64,000 nucleotides of DNA from Streptococcus sp. oral taxon 431 (GTDB lineage: Bacteria > Bacillota > Bacilli > Lactobacillales > Streptococcaceae). The stretch covers positions 124,001 through 188,000 of the forward strand of contig NZ_JALDUI010000001.1 in the NCBI RefSeq assembly GCF_023115445.1, read 5' to 3'. Shown piece after piece: positions 50,106 through 59,316 of this stretch. Positions within the stretch are counted from its first letter, which is position 1, and the number at the start of each line of letters is the position of its first letter. Below the pieces are notes generated by a model, which made no database searches, was not told the origin of the DNA, and saw nothing but the letters and a program-made list of their open reading frames with translations. Both the position numbers and the translations under genes were made by a program.

Positions 50106-51176
50106 ATGAAACGCGAGACTTTATTAGAACGGATTGATAGACTTAAACAAGTCATGCCTTGGTACGTCTTAGAATATTACCAATCAAAACTGGCCGTTCC
50201 ATATAGTTTTACGACCTTGTACGAATACTTAAAGGAATACGATCGATTTTTCAACTGGGTCTTGGAATCTGGTATATCAGATGCTGACACTATGGCCAAT
50301 ATTCCCTTAGACGTTCTGGAGCACATGACCAAGAAAGACATGGAATCCTTTATTCTTTACTTACGTGAACGTCCTTTGCTTAATGCTAATACAACTAAAA
50401 ATGGTGTCTCCCAAACAACCATTAACCGTACTTTATCAGCTCTTTCTAGTCTTTATAAGTATTTAACTGAGGAAGTTGAAAACGAGCAAGGGGAACCTTA
50501 TTTCTACCGTAACGTCATGAAGAAGGTTGCTACTAAGAAAAAGAAAGAAACCTTGGCGGCCAGAGCTGAAAATATCAAACAAAAGCTCTTTTTAGGGGAT
50601 GAAACGGAAGGTTTTCTTAACTACATCGACCAGGAGTACCCGCAAACACTCTCAAATCGCGCCTTATCTTCCTTTAATAAGAATAAAGAGCGAGATTTAG
50701 CCATCATTGCACTGCTTCTTGCCTCTGGTGTCCGTCTCTCTGAGGCGGTTAACCTGGATCTTCGTGATCTCAACCTCAAAATGATGGTGATTGATGTTAC
50801 TCGTAAGGGTGGAAAACGCGACTCGGTCAATGTTGCTGCCTTTGCTAAGCCTTATTTGGAGCAATATCTTGCTATTCGCGACAAACGCTATAAGACAGAA
50901 AAGAATGATACAGCTCTCTTTCTAACTATGTATAGAGGTGTTCCAAACCGCATCGATGCTTCTAGTGTTGAAAAAATGGTAGCCAAGTATTCAGAAGACT
51001 TCAAAGTCCGCGTGACGCCCCATAAATTACGCCACACTCTTGCGACTCGCCTCTATGATGCAACCAAATCCCAAGTTTTGGTCAGCCACCAGCTAGGACA
51101 TGCTAGCACACAAGTTACCGATTTGTATACCCATATCGTTAATGAAGAGCAAAAGAATGCCTTAGATAGTTTGTAA
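50106..51176 (+). CDS. xerS: Tyrosine recombinase XerS
   Basis: This 356-residue recombinase resolves chromosome dimers at difSL alone, replacing XerCD. An N-terminal SAM-like domain (about 15-130) precedes the catalytic domain with Arg in '[11 protein letters not shown]', '[12 protein letters not shown]' (His, Arg), 'HQLGHAS' and the nucleophile Tyr in 'DLYTHIV'. I take ATG 50106 (GGAG upstream); an in-frame TTG 12 bases earlier is not needed. Confidence 0.96.
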   Translation: MKRETLLERIDRLKQVMPWYVLEYYQSKLAVPYSFTTLYEYLKEYDRFFNWVLESGISDADTMANIPLDVLEHMTKKDMESFILYLRERPLLNANTTKNGVSQTTINRTLSALSSLYKYLTEEVENEQGEPYFYRNVMKKVATKKKKETLAARAENIKQKLFLGDETEGFLNYIDQEYPQTLSNRALSSFNKNKERDLAIIALLLASGVRLSEAVNLDLRDLNLKMMVIDVTRKGGKRDSVNVAAFAKPYLEQYLAIRDKRYKTEKNDTALFLTMYRGVPNRIDASSVEKMVAKYSEDFKVRVTPHKLRHTLATRLYDATKSQVLVSHQLGHASTQVTDLYTHIVNEEQKNALDSL

Positions 51177-51201
51177 CATAATATAAATTATGTTACAATT
51201 G

Positions 51202-51236
51202 AAAAAGAAGTTGGTAAAGTCCAACTTCTTTTTTCT
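51202..51236. terminator. Bidirectional terminator between xerS and lplA
   Basis: AAAAAGAAGTTGG (51202-51214) pairs with CCAACTTCTTTTT (51221-51233). A second palindrome GTAACATAAT/ATTATGTTAC overlaps the xerS stop. Confidence 0.88.
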
Positions 51237-52226
51237 TTATTCAACAACTGCTTCAGCAATTTCTTCAGCAGTAATCCCTGCGAAGTAACGGCCTAAGTTA
51301 ATGGTTTGAAGGGCTTTAAGAACATCTTCACGTTCGTATTTAACACCACGAAGGACATCTTCTACTGCTGCAACATCTTCGATACCAAAGAAGTCACCGT
51401 AAATCTTAATGTCTTGAATTTTTGATTCAATGACGTTAGCAAAGATTTCAACCTTACCACTTGGGAATTTAGTTCCACGACGGACATTGTATTTAGGTGA
51501 TTTCCCATAGTTCCAGTCCCAAGTTCCAAACTTAGTTTCTTTGATACGATTGATTTCAGCCAATTCTTCATCTGAAAATACATATTCTGTCATTTCAGGA
51601 TATTCTTTCTTCATGTATTCCAAAAGTAGATCACGGAATTCTTCTACGGTGATTTTTTCTGGCAATTCATCTACGATATTGGTTACACGTGCGCGAACTG
51701 ATTTAACACCTTTAGACTCAAATTTGTCCTTAGATACTTTGAGGGCATTAGCAAGGACTGACAAATCCACGTCAAAGAGAAGACAACCATGGTGCATGAT
51801 ACGACCATTGATATAGGCTTGTGCATTTCCACAGAATTTCTTGCCATCAATCTCAAGGTCGTTACGGCCAGTGAACTCAGCTTTAACACCGAGTTCAGCT
51901 AAGGTATTGATAACTGGAGTAGAGAAGCTCTTGAAGTCAAAGGCCTTGTTTTCATCTTCTTTTGAAATAATGGTGTAGTTAAGGTTATTCAAATCATGGT
52001 AAACAGCCCCACCACCACTGATACGGCGCACTACTTCAATTCCGTGTTCACGAACATAGTCACGGTTAATTTCTTCAATCGTATTTTGGTGACGTCCTAC
52101 AATGATAGATGGTTTGTTGATCCAAAGAAGGAAGATTTGATCCTCGTCCAAAAGATGTTTAAAAGCATATTCCTCTAAAGCAATATTAAAGGCAGTGTCA
52201 TTTGAATGATTGATAATGTATTTCAT
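51237..52226 (-). CDS. lplA: Lipoate-protein ligase
   Basis: This 329-residue enzyme activates lipoate with ATP and attaches it to lipoyl domains. 'VGRHQNTIEEIN', 'RRISGGGAVYHDLNNLNYT' and 'NDLEIDGKKFCGNAQ' (catalytic Lys) are typical, and a C-terminal accessory domain spans about 250-329. It lies next to lpdA, whose N-terminal lipoyl domain is the obvious target here. Separated from the aco genes by tandem terminators, so separately transcribed. Confidence 0.95.
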   Translation of the reverse strand: MKYIINHSNDTAFNIALEEYAFKHLLDEDQIFLLWINKPSIIVGRHQNTIEEINRDYVREHGIEVVRRISGGGAVYHDLNNLNYTIISKEDENKAFDFKSFSTPVINTLAELGVKAEFTGRNDLEIDGKKFCGNAQAYINGRIMHHGCLLFDVDLSVLANALKVSKDKFESKGVKSVRARVTNIVDELPEKITVEEFRDLLLEYMKKEYPEMTEYVFSDEELAEINRIKETKFGTWDWNYGKSPKYNVRRGTKFPSGKVEIFANVIESKIQDIKIYGDFFGIEDVAAVEDVLRGVKYEREDVLKALQTINLGRYFAGITAEEIAEAVVE

Positions 52227-52282
52227 AGTATTTCCAAAAATCTAGTTTTTAAATTCTGTTCATAACAATCCAATTTTCTAAA

Positions 52283-52352
52283 GTGGTAAAAAGAAATGTA
52301 ACGATAACACGTTACATTTCTCGGAAAAATTGAGACAAGAGGCTCAATTTTT
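52283..52352 (-). terminator. Tandem terminators after lpdA
   Basis: Two hairpins in series. AGAAATGTAAC/GTTACATTTCT (52292-52302 with 52311-52321) is followed on minus by TTTTTACC; AAAAATTGAG/CTCAATTTTT (52325-52334 with 52343-52352) has its own T tail. They end the aco/pdh operon before lplA. Confidence 0.88.
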
Positions 52353-52421
52353 AGACATGGAACTCTAATAGAGGTCGCTGCCGTCCGTACTACTTTAAGA
52401 AAATTTAGTTGAAAAACTTAT

Positions 52422-54125
52422 TTATTTTTTCTTAGGTGAATGGATAGCCATTCCAAGAACATCAGCAAATGCTTCGTACATAACTTCAGAGTATGTTGGG
52501 TGACCGTGGATTGTCTTAAGCATTTCTTCAACAGTGATTTCCATTTCGATGATACTTGACGCTTCGTTGATCAACTCTGCAGCAGCAGGACCAATGATAT
52601 GAACACCAAGGATTTCACCATATTTCTTATCGGCAATGACTTTAACAAATCCTTGAGCAGCATCTGATGCAATGGCACGTCCGTTTGCAGCAAAGTTGAA
52701 TTTACCGATTTGGACATCGTATTTCTCACGAGCTTGTTCTTCAGTCAAACCGACTGCTGCTACTTCTGGAAGTGTGTAAATAGCTGCAGGAGTCAAGTTC
52801 AATTTGGCAACAGCGTGGTTTCCTTTAAGGGCGTTTTCAGCAGCTACTTCACCCATACGGAAGGCAGCGTGAGCCAACATCTTAGTACCGTTGATATCAC
52901 CTGGTGCATAAATACCAGGAACAGAAGTTTCCATGTACTCGTTAACCTTGATACGACCACGGTCTAACTCAAACTCAACTTCTCCGATTCCTTCAAGATC
53001 TGGAACACGACCGATTGAAAGAAGGGCTTTGTTTGCGATGACATCATCTTTTCCTTCAACCTTGATACGAAGTTTGCCATCTTCTTCAATGATTTCTTGA
53101 AGTTTAGTACCTGTCAAGATAGTCATACCTTTGCGTTCAAGAATCAAGCGAAGATTCTTAGATACTTCCGCATCCATTGCTGGGACAATGCGATCCATCA
53201 TTTCGATAACAGTAACTTTTGAACCAAATGTCATGAAGGCTTGACCAAGCTCAATACCGACAACTCCACCACCAATGATAACGAGGCTTTCTGGTACTTC
53301 ATTCATTTCAAGGATATCGTCACTAGTCATAACAAGTGATGATTCCATTCCAGGAACGTTAATCTTGCTTACTTTTGAACCACCAGCAAGAATAATCTTC
53401 TTAGTTTCAAGCAATTCAGAACCATTTACCAAGACATTTTTATCTTTAGTAATAGTACCGATACCCTTATGAACATCAACTCCATAGCTACGAAGAAGTC
53501 CTGCAACACCACCTACAAGGGTATTGACAACTTTAGATTTTGTTTCTAAAAGTTTGTCCATATCAACTGTGAAATTAGGATTTTCAATTACGATACCACG
53601 ATTTGCTGCATGACCGATATTTTCGATAATTTCGGCGTTGTGAAGGTAAGTCTTAGTTGGGATACATCCACGGTTCAAACAAGTTCCACCAAGTTCAGAT
53701 TTCTCAACAAGAGCAACCTTACCACCTAATTGAGCTGCTTTAATGGCAGAAACATAACCAGCAGGTCCACCACCAATAACAACGATATCATAAGCATCAT
53801 CGCTCTTACCATCATCGTTCGAAGCACTTGCTGCAGGTGCTGGGCTAGCTTCTGGTGCAGCTGCTCCAGCTGATGGGATGTTTTCCCCTTCCTCACCAAG
53901 ATAACCGATAACTTCAGTAACAGGAACAGTCTCGCCGTCCCCTTTCAGGATAGCGATCAAGTAACCGTCTTCTTCTGCTTCCAATTCCATGCTGACTTTG
54001 TCAGTCATGATTTCCAAAAGGATTTCTCCTTCTTTTACAAATTCTCCGACTTTTTTATTCCATTGGACGATTTGTCCTTCTGTCATATCCACGCCGGCTT
54101 TTGGCATAATTACTTCTAAGGCCAT
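52422..54125 (-). CDS. lpdA: Dihydrolipoyl dehydrogenase with N-terminal lipoyl domain (E3)
   Basis: 567 residues. The lipoyl domain (1-80) has Lys43 in 'EIMTDKVSMELEAE', then an Ala/Pro-rich linker, then the FAD enzyme with 'VVIGGGPAGYVSAIKAAQLG', the redox pair in 'GGTCLNRGCIPTK', an NAD Rossmann site 'IIGGGVVGIELGQAF' and the C-terminal His-Glu in 'IHGHPTYSEV'. It reoxidises the dihydrolipoyl group. Carrying the lipoyl arm on E3 instead of E2 is the pneumococcal arrangement. The gene is called acoL or pdhD in places. Confidence 0.95.
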   Translation of the reverse strand: MALEVIMPKAGVDMTEGQIVQWNKKVGEFVKEGEILLEIMTDKVSMELEAEEDGYLIAILKGDGETVPVTEVIGYLGEEGENIPSAGAAAPEASPAPAASASNDDGKSDDAYDIVVIGGGPAGYVSAIKAAQLGGKVALVEKSELGGTCLNRGCIPTKTYLHNAEIIENIGHAANRGIVIENPNFTVDMDKLLETKSKVVNTLVGGVAGLLRSYGVDVHKGIGTITKDKNVLVNGSELLETKKIILAGGSKVSKINVPGMESSLVMTSDDILEMNEVPESLVIIGGGVVGIELGQAFMTFGSKVTVIEMMDRIVPAMDAEVSKNLRLILERKGMTILTGTKLQEIIEEDGKLRIKVEGKDDVIANKALLSIGRVPDLEGIGEVEFELDRGRIKVNEYMETSVPGIYAPGDINGTKMLAHAAFRMGEVAAENALKGNHAVAKLNLTPAAIYTLPEVAAVGLTEEQAREKYDVQIGKFNFAANGRAIASDAAQGFVKVIADKKYGEILGVHIIGPAAAELINEASSIIEMEITVEEMLKTIHGHPTYSEVMYEAFADVLGMAIHSPKKK

Positions 54126-54164
54126 ATCTTACTTCCTTTATCTATATTTCTAAAAATAAATTCT

Positions 54165-55208
54165 CTAAACCAACATTGAGATTGGGTTTTCAATTAAAGC
54201 TTTCAAGTCTTTCATAAACTTAGCACCAGCCATACCATCTACGACACGGTGGTCGATTGTTAAACCAAGACTCATAATTGGACGAATCACGATTTCACCA
54301 TTTACTACAACAGGTTTCTCAATTGTTGAGCTGACCCCAAGGATTGCTGAGTTCGGTTGGTTAATGATTGGACCAAATGATTGAACACCAAACATTCCCA
54401 AGTTACTGATGGTGAAGGTTGAATTTTGCAATTCGCTAGGAGCTAGTTTACCATCCAAGGTACGTCCGATAACATCTTTGAAGGCAACTACCAACTCAGA
54501 CAAGCTCATTTTTTCAGCATTGTAGACAACTGGGGTCATCAAACCATTATCCATACCAACAGCCATCGCAAGGTTTACATAGTTGTGAGTGATAATTGTC
54601 TTACCATCTTCAGTTAATGACGCATTGATGTATGGGTGTTTCATAAGAGTCTTAACAACTGCAAGTGAAAGCAAGTCTGTAACAGTGATTTTCTTACCAG
54701 TTGCTTCCATGATTGGATCAAGAACTTTCTTACGAAGTGCAAGCATTTCAGACATATCGACATCGTAGTTAAGTGTAAAGGTTGGTGCAGTCAAGTAAGA
54801 TTCGACCATACGTTGAGCAATAATCTTACGCATTGGTGTCATTGGAATACGTTCGATTTCACCGTAAGGTGTTAAATTATCTGGAACTTCTTCCACTTTT
54901 TCAATCTGAGAAGGTGACTTGATTGTTTCGTTCTCGATATTTTCAGGAAGGAATGCCAAAACATCCTTCTTCATAATCTTACCACGGTGACCAGTTCCTT
55001 GAATTTCTTGCCAAGCAATATTATGCTCTAATGCAATTCGTTTTGCGAGTGGTGAAATGCGAACCACGTTAGTGTCTTTATATGTTTCCACATCTTCTTT
55101 GTGGACACGACCGTTTGCGCCTGAGCCAGAAATGTCATAGAGATTAATTCCTAAATCATCTGCTAATTTTCTAGCTGCAGGAGTCGCTCTTAGCTTATCA
55201 TCAGCCAT
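54165..55208 (-). CDS. acoC: Dihydrolipoamide acetyltransferase (E2) lacking a lipoyl domain
   Basis: 347 residues. Two peripheral-subunit-binding domains ('TPAARKLADDLGINLYDISG' at 9-28 and 'SPLAKRIALEHNIAWQEIQG' at about 53-72) precede the catalytic domain (about 110-347), with 'TPMRKIIAQRMVESY' and active-site 'DHRVVDGMAGAKF'. There is no lipoyl domain; that lies on lpdA. Named acoC in pneumococcal annotation although it probably belongs to the pyruvate dehydrogenase complex. Confidence 0.93.
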   Translation of the reverse strand: MADDKLRATPAARKLADDLGINLYDISGSGANGRVHKEDVETYKDTNVVRISPLAKRIALEHNIAWQEIQGTGHRGKIMKKDVLAFLPENIENETIKSPSQIEKVEEVPDNLTPYGEIERIPMTPMRKIIAQRMVESYLTAPTFTLNYDVDMSEMLALRKKVLDPIMEATGKKITVTDLLSLAVVKTLMKHPYINASLTEDGKTIITHNYVNLAMAVGMDNGLMTPVVYNAEKMSLSELVVAFKDVIGRTLDGKLAPSELQNSTFTISNLGMFGVQSFGPIINQPNSAILGVSSTIEKPVVVNGEIVIRPIMSLGLTIDHRVVDGMAGAKFMKDLKALIENPISMLV

Positions 55209-55535
55209 GACCTCTCCTATTCTATACTAAGATATTAAGGACGAAGAGGACAATGAAAAAATAGGAGATTGACGATGTGTTCGATGAACACAAGGAAATC
55301 TATTTTTTTTCACAGACCTCCGTCCGAATTCAATTACATGATGCAAAGGGCGTTAAAAGTCAAAGTGAAAATAGGAAACTTGACGAAGAGACTTTAGTTT
55401 CTAGGAAAGTTTATCTTTTTCACACAGACTTTAGCCCGTGCTCTAATCTAAGATACTAAGGACGTAGAGAACTTTGCATCTATAGATACAAAGCTTCTCG
55501 TCTGATTAATTTGTTTACATAATTTATTTTATGTA
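55209..55535. repeat. Gene-free acoB-acoC gap with imperfect repeats and a long hairpin
   Basis: The 327 bases hold two related units in mirrored order: TACTAAGATATTAAGGACGA (from 55225) resembles the segment from 55446; the segment 55255-55317 ('AATAGGAGATTGACGA' ... 'TTTTTCACAGAC') resembles 55365-55429. Then GACGTAGAGAA...CTTCTCGTC (55461-55502) folds into a long hairpin around TCTATAGA. No reading frame of interest. It splits an operon that is otherwise tight. Confidence 0.65.
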
Positions 55536-56528
55536 TTATTGTTTGTTGTGAGTTTTACGGATTGCATCTTTGATGCTTTCAACTGTTGGAATCATTGCAT
55601 TTTCAAGATTTTGTGCGTATGGCATCGGTACATCTTCCCCTGCGCAGCGACGAATTGGCGCATCCAAGTAATCAAATGCTTCTGATTCAGAAATGATAGC
55701 TGAGATTTCTCCGATAAATCCACTAGTCTTGTGGGCATCATTGACGAGAACTACTTTTCCTGTTTTCTTGACAGAGTTAATAATAATCTCTTTATCAAGT
55801 GGAACCAAAGTACGTGGGTCAACCACCTCTACTGAGATCCCTTCTTCTGCTAATTCTTCAGCTGCTTGCATAACACGTCGTAGCATTTTACCGTATGTTA
55901 CGACAGTTACATCAGTTCCTTCACGTTTAATTTCACCAACACCAAGCGGAATTGTATAGTCAGGATCTACTGGTACTTCACCTTTTTGGTTGAATTCTGA
56001 TTTGTATTCAAGAATGATAACAGGGTTGTTGTCACGGATAGAAGACTTAAGAAGCCCCTTCATATCAGCTGGTGTACCTGGAGCAACAACCTTCAATCCA
56101 GGGATGTGAGTGAACCAAGATTCCAATGATTGTGAGTGCTGAGCTGCAGAACCTACTCCGTTACCAGCGGCACAGCGGATTGTAATCGGCACTTGACCTT
56201 TACCGCCAAACATGTAACGAGTTTTAGCTGCTTGGTTGACGATATTATCCATGGCAATAACAGAAAAGTCCATGAAAGTCATGTCAACGATTGGACGAAG
56301 TCCTGTCATGGCTGCACCAGCAGCTGCACCTGAGATAGCAGCTTCAGAAATCGGACAGTCACGAACACGTTCTGGTCCAAATTCTTCAAGCATACCTACA
56401 GATGTACCAAAGTCTCCACCAAAAACTCCGACATCTTCACCCATCAAAAGCACATTTTCGTCGCGACGCATTTCCTCAGACATTGCAAGGATAATGGTAT
56501 CGCGGAAAGACATTAATTTAGTTTCCAT
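55536..56528 (-). CDS. acoB: Pyruvate/acetoin dehydrogenase E1 beta subunit
   Basis: 330 residues. The E1-beta fold has 'LLMGEDVGVFGGDFGTSVGM' (Glu activating TPP), 'CPISEAAISGAAAGAAMTG' and a C-terminal transketolase domain from about 200 with 'EVVDPRTLVPLDKE'. Pairs with AcoA as alpha2beta2. Sixteen bases separate it from acoA. In the mitis group this complex probably supplies acetyl-CoA from pyruvate; the acetoin name is by similarity. Confidence 0.95.
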   Translation of the reverse strand: METKLMSFRDTIILAMSEEMRRDENVLLMGEDVGVFGGDFGTSVGMLEEFGPERVRDCPISEAAISGAAAGAAMTGLRPIVDMTFMDFSVIAMDNIVNQAAKTRYMFGGKGQVPITIRCAAGNGVGSAAQHSQSLESWFTHIPGLKVVAPGTPADMKGLLKSSIRDNNPVIILEYKSEFNQKGEVPVDPDYTIPLGVGEIKREGTDVTVVTYGKMLRRVMQAAEELAEEGISVEVVDPRTLVPLDKEIIINSVKKTGKVVLVNDAHKTSGFIGEISAIISESEAFDYLDAPIRRCAGEDVPMPYAQNLENAMIPTVESIKDAIRKTHNKQ

Positions 56529-56544
56529 ATTTCTCTACCTCTCC

Positions 56545-57513
56545 TTAGTCTGCGTAAATATCTTCAAAAGCTGATTCTAGTGGAGGGAATGGACTTTCTT
56601 CTGCAAACTTAACAGATGCTTCCACTGCTTCCTTAACTTGCGCTTGAATTTCTTCAAGTTCTTCTGCACTTGCAATCTTGTTCTCAACAAGGTACTTGCG
56701 AAGATTTTCGATTGGATCTTTTTCCTTCCACTCATCGACTTCTTCACGTGTACGATATTTACCAGGGTCTGATGATGAGTGACCAAGCCAACGATAGGTT
56801 ACACTTTCGATCAAGACAGGACCTTTACCAGAACGAACATGGTCAACTGCTTTTTTAAATCCTTCGTAGACATCGATAACATTGTTACCGTCTTCGATAA
56901 ACATTCCAGGAATACCGTAAGCAGCACTACGCTCATGGATATGCTTGACATTAGTCATTTTCTTAATATCGGCAGAGATTCCATAACCGTTATTGATACA
57001 GTAGAAAATTACCGGAAGATTCCAAATTGAAGCCATATTAACAGCTTCGTGGAATACACCTTCATTAGTCGCTCCATCACCAAAGAAGCAGACAACGATT
57101 TTACCAGTGTTTTTCATTTGTTGAGTAAGGGCAGCCCCTACTGCGATTCCCATACCACCACCAACAATACCGTTGGCACCAAGGTTACCTGCATCAAGGT
57201 CGGCGATGTGCATAGATCCACCTTTACCTTTACAAGTTCCCGTATATTTACCAAGGATCTCAGCCATCATACCATTGAGGTCGATTCCTTTAGCAATGGC
57301 TTGTCCGTGACCACGGTGGTTCGATGTTATGAGGTCGTCTTCGTTTAGAGCTAACATAGCCCCAACGTTAGCAGCTTCCTCACCAACAGAAAAGTGCGTC
57401 ATACCGGGCACTTTTCCTTTTTTTACTAATTGAGCAATTTTTAAATCCATACGACGAATTTCTTCCATCTTACGGAACATCTCAAGCAAAAGACTTTTAT
57501 CTAAAGTTGACAT
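56545..57513 (-). CDS. acoA: Pyruvate/acetoin dehydrogenase E1 alpha subunit
   Basis: 322 residues. The TPP motif begins 'FFGDGATNEGVFHEAVNMAS' and ends in 'NNGYGIS'; 'HFSVGEEAANVGAM' and 'HRGHGQAIAKG' line the active site. First gene of acoA-acoB-acoC-lpdA. GAAAGG precedes the ATG, and a consensus promoter lies at 57550-57578. Confidence 0.95.
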   Translation of the reverse strand: MSTLDKSLLLEMFRKMEEIRRMDLKIAQLVKKGKVPGMTHFSVGEEAANVGAMLALNEDDLITSNHRGHGQAIAKGIDLNGMMAEILGKYTGTCKGKGGSMHIADLDAGNLGANGIVGGGMGIAVGAALTQQMKNTGKIVVCFFGDGATNEGVFHEAVNMASIWNLPVIFYCINNGYGISADIKKMTNVKHIHERSAAYGIPGMFIEDGNNVIDVYEGFKKAVDHVRSGKGPVLIESVTYRWLGHSSSDPGKYRTREEVDEWKEKDPIENLRKYLVENKIASAEELEEIQAQVKEAVEASVKFAEESPFPPLESAFEDIYAD

Positions 57514-57549
57514 AATCTTGCCTTTCTAAGTTTAATTTCTTATAGTTCT

Positions 57550-57578
57550 ATTCTAACTTATAGGTTAACTAGAGTCAA
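57550..57578 (-). promoter_or_regulatory. aco/pdh operon promoter
   Basis: On the minus strand TTGACT (57573-57578), 17-base spacer, TAGAAT (57550-57555). Confidence 0.8.
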
Positions 57579-57609
57579 AGATTATGCTTGATAATTTTTC
57601 ACAATATAG

Positions 57610-57644
57610 AAAAAGAAAAGCCAATGAAATCAAGACTTTTCTTT
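57610..57644 (-). terminator. Terminator after the MATE gene
   Basis: AAAGAAAAG (57612-57620) pairs with CTTTTCTTT (57636-57644); T-rich on minus. Ends the ung to MATE operon. Confidence 0.6.
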
Positions 57645-57693
57645 ACATAAAATAACTATTTCACAAACTGTTTTTCCAGTTTTTTTCATCAAA

Positions 57694-59034
57694 TTATTTG
57701 AATTTTTTCATAATAACTTGTAAACGCCACTGATAAAGAATTCCACTAATCACCAGACTAACAATTAAACCAATCCAATAAGAATAGGCACCTAATCCTG
57801 TCCAGTAATCTAAGACTATTCCCAGTGGAATAGCTACGCCCCAGTATCCGAGAAGACCAAGACAAAAAGGAACAATCGTATCCTTGTAACCTCTTAAAAT
57901 TCCTTGTAAAGGTGCCGCAAAGGTATCAGCTAACTGGAAGAACAAGCTATAGGTCATAAAAGATGCTGTCAGTTGGATAAATTCTGAATCTTGACCATAT
58001 AGTCTGGCTACATTTTCACGATAAATGTAGAGAAAACTAAGTGTTAAAACCGCAAACACCATAGCTGTTAAACGACCAATATGGATATACTGTTTTGCAT
58101 CGTCTAACCGTTTAGCTCCTACCTCATAAGAAATCACAATGGCCATGGCAGTTGAAATACTCATAGGAAAAGCATACATCAGATTTGAAAAGTTCATAGC
58201 TGACTGATGACTGGCAATAATAAGTGATGAGAATTTCGCCATAATCAAGCCGACTACTGAAAAAATAGCTACTTCCGCAAAGACAGTTCCTCCGATTGGT
58301 AACCCAAGACGAATAGCTTCTTTGATTTTTTCTATTCGCAAGGGCATTGGTACTTCTAGATGATATTCCTTAAGCTTTTTATGCTTTAACAAGACTAAGA
58401 TAGAAATCAATAACAAAGCCCAATAGGCAAGTGAGGTACCAAGACCTGCTCCTGCACCTCCAAGTTCAGGCACTCCAAATGCACCATAAATCAATACATA
58501 GTTGAAACCACTATTAAAAGGAAGCAAGAGGAGCATGAGATACATAGATAATTTTGTTAATCCGAGTGTATCAAGTAGAGAACGTATCACACTGAAAAGT
58601 AAGAGCGGGATAATACCAATAGCTAGTAGCCACAAATAACGGGTTGTTACACTTGCTACAGCTGTCTCTAATCCCATATATCCCAAAATGACTGGTACTA
58701 AAAAGAAGACTAGTATAAAAAGAATAAGGGATAAGGCTAATGATAGATAAATAAATTGATAAAAATCCGAAGAAACTTCTTTCTTTTTTCCTTGTCCCAG
58801 ATGGTGTCCGATAATTGGTACTAAGGCTGATACAATCCCTGTCAGAAAGGTGAAAAAAGGATTCCATAAGCTTGTAGCTATTGAAACACCTGCTAGATCC
58901 AGTGTATTATACTGCCCCGTCATTGTTGTATCAACAAAGGAAGCTGAATAATTAGCAAATTGGTAAATCAATATCGGAAAGAATATTTTTAAAAATAAGA
59001 TGATTTTGTCTTTAATAGTTTCTGTTGTATGCAT
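57694..59034 (-). CDS. MATE family efflux transporter
   Basis: This 446-residue protein has about twelve helices in two similar halves ('ASFVDTTMTGQY' in the first, 'FQLADTFAAPLQGILRGYKD' in the second, the usual MATE repeat points). It would expel cationic or aromatic compounds by Na+ or H+ antiport; the substrate is unknown. Last gene of ung-mutX-pyrC-orf-MATE, eleven bases after the previous gene. Confidence 0.92.
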   Translation of the reverse strand: MHTTETIKDKIILFLKIFFPILIYQFANYSASFVDTTMTGQYNTLDLAGVSIATSLWNPFFTFLTGIVSALVPIIGHHLGQGKKKEVSSDFYQFIYLSLALSLILFILVFFLVPVILGYMGLETAVASVTTRYLWLLAIGIIPLLLFSVIRSLLDTLGLTKLSMYLMLLLLPFNSGFNYVLIYGAFGVPELGGAGAGLGTSLAYWALLLISILVLLKHKKLKEYHLEVPMPLRIEKIKEAIRLGLPIGGTVFAEVAIFSVVGLIMAKFSSLIIASHQSAMNFSNLMYAFPMSISTAMAIVISYEVGAKRLDDAKQYIHIGRLTAMVFAVLTLSFLYIYRENVARLYGQDSEFIQLTASFMTYSLFFQLADTFAAPLQGILRGYKDTIVPFCLGLLGYWGVAIPLGIVLDYWTGLGAYSYWIGLIVSLVISGILYQWRLQVIMKKFK

Positions 59035-59045
59035 ACCTACTCTTT

Positions 59046-59306
59046 CTACTCCTTTTCATCCAAGCCAAAAAGCTTTAAGCCGTATTTTTTCAAGCTTAAT
59101 GGCGGACTACTAACTTTTGATGTCGTGTGCCAACAATTACAAGTGTTGCAATAATAACTCCTAACCAAGCCACCATTATCATAGTCTACGGCGTGGTCAG
59201 CTTTTTCCTTGGTTTCATACTGAATTTTAGCACGGTTTGCGGCTGGACAATATACTCCATGGCAAGCATTTCGTTTACGATTTCTAAGTTTACGAAAATA
59301 ATTCAT
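59046..59306 (-). CDS. Small Cys-rich conserved protein
   Basis: 86 residues from ATG 59306 (TAGGAG seven bases before; a TTG six bases upstream is also in frame). It has a basic N-terminus with 'RNACHGVYCPAANRAKI', then 'YYCNTCNCWHTTS'. The C-x4-C and C-x2-C-x-C-x-H spacing suggests one Zn ribbon. As I recall, similar small proteins lie next to pyrC in related streptococci. Lies ten bases after pyrC in the same operon. Function unknown. Confidence 0.8.
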   Translation of the reverse strand: MNYFRKLRNRKRNACHGVYCPAANRAKIQYETKEKADHAVDYDNGGLVRSYYCNTCNCWHTTSKVSSPPLSLKKYGLKLFGLDEKE

Positions 59307-59316
59307 CCTCAAGCTC

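Noticed and set aside
52355-52421. Small RNA or riboswitch between lpdA and the tandem terminators
   Set aside because: No conserved fold or promoter could be recognised; it is treated as the 3' untranslated part of the operon.
57640-57690. Hairpin AAACTG/CAGTTT with T run near 57663-57685 as a terminator
   Set aside because: Its T run is on the + strand, where no gene is transcribed; on the minus strand it would precede the stem.
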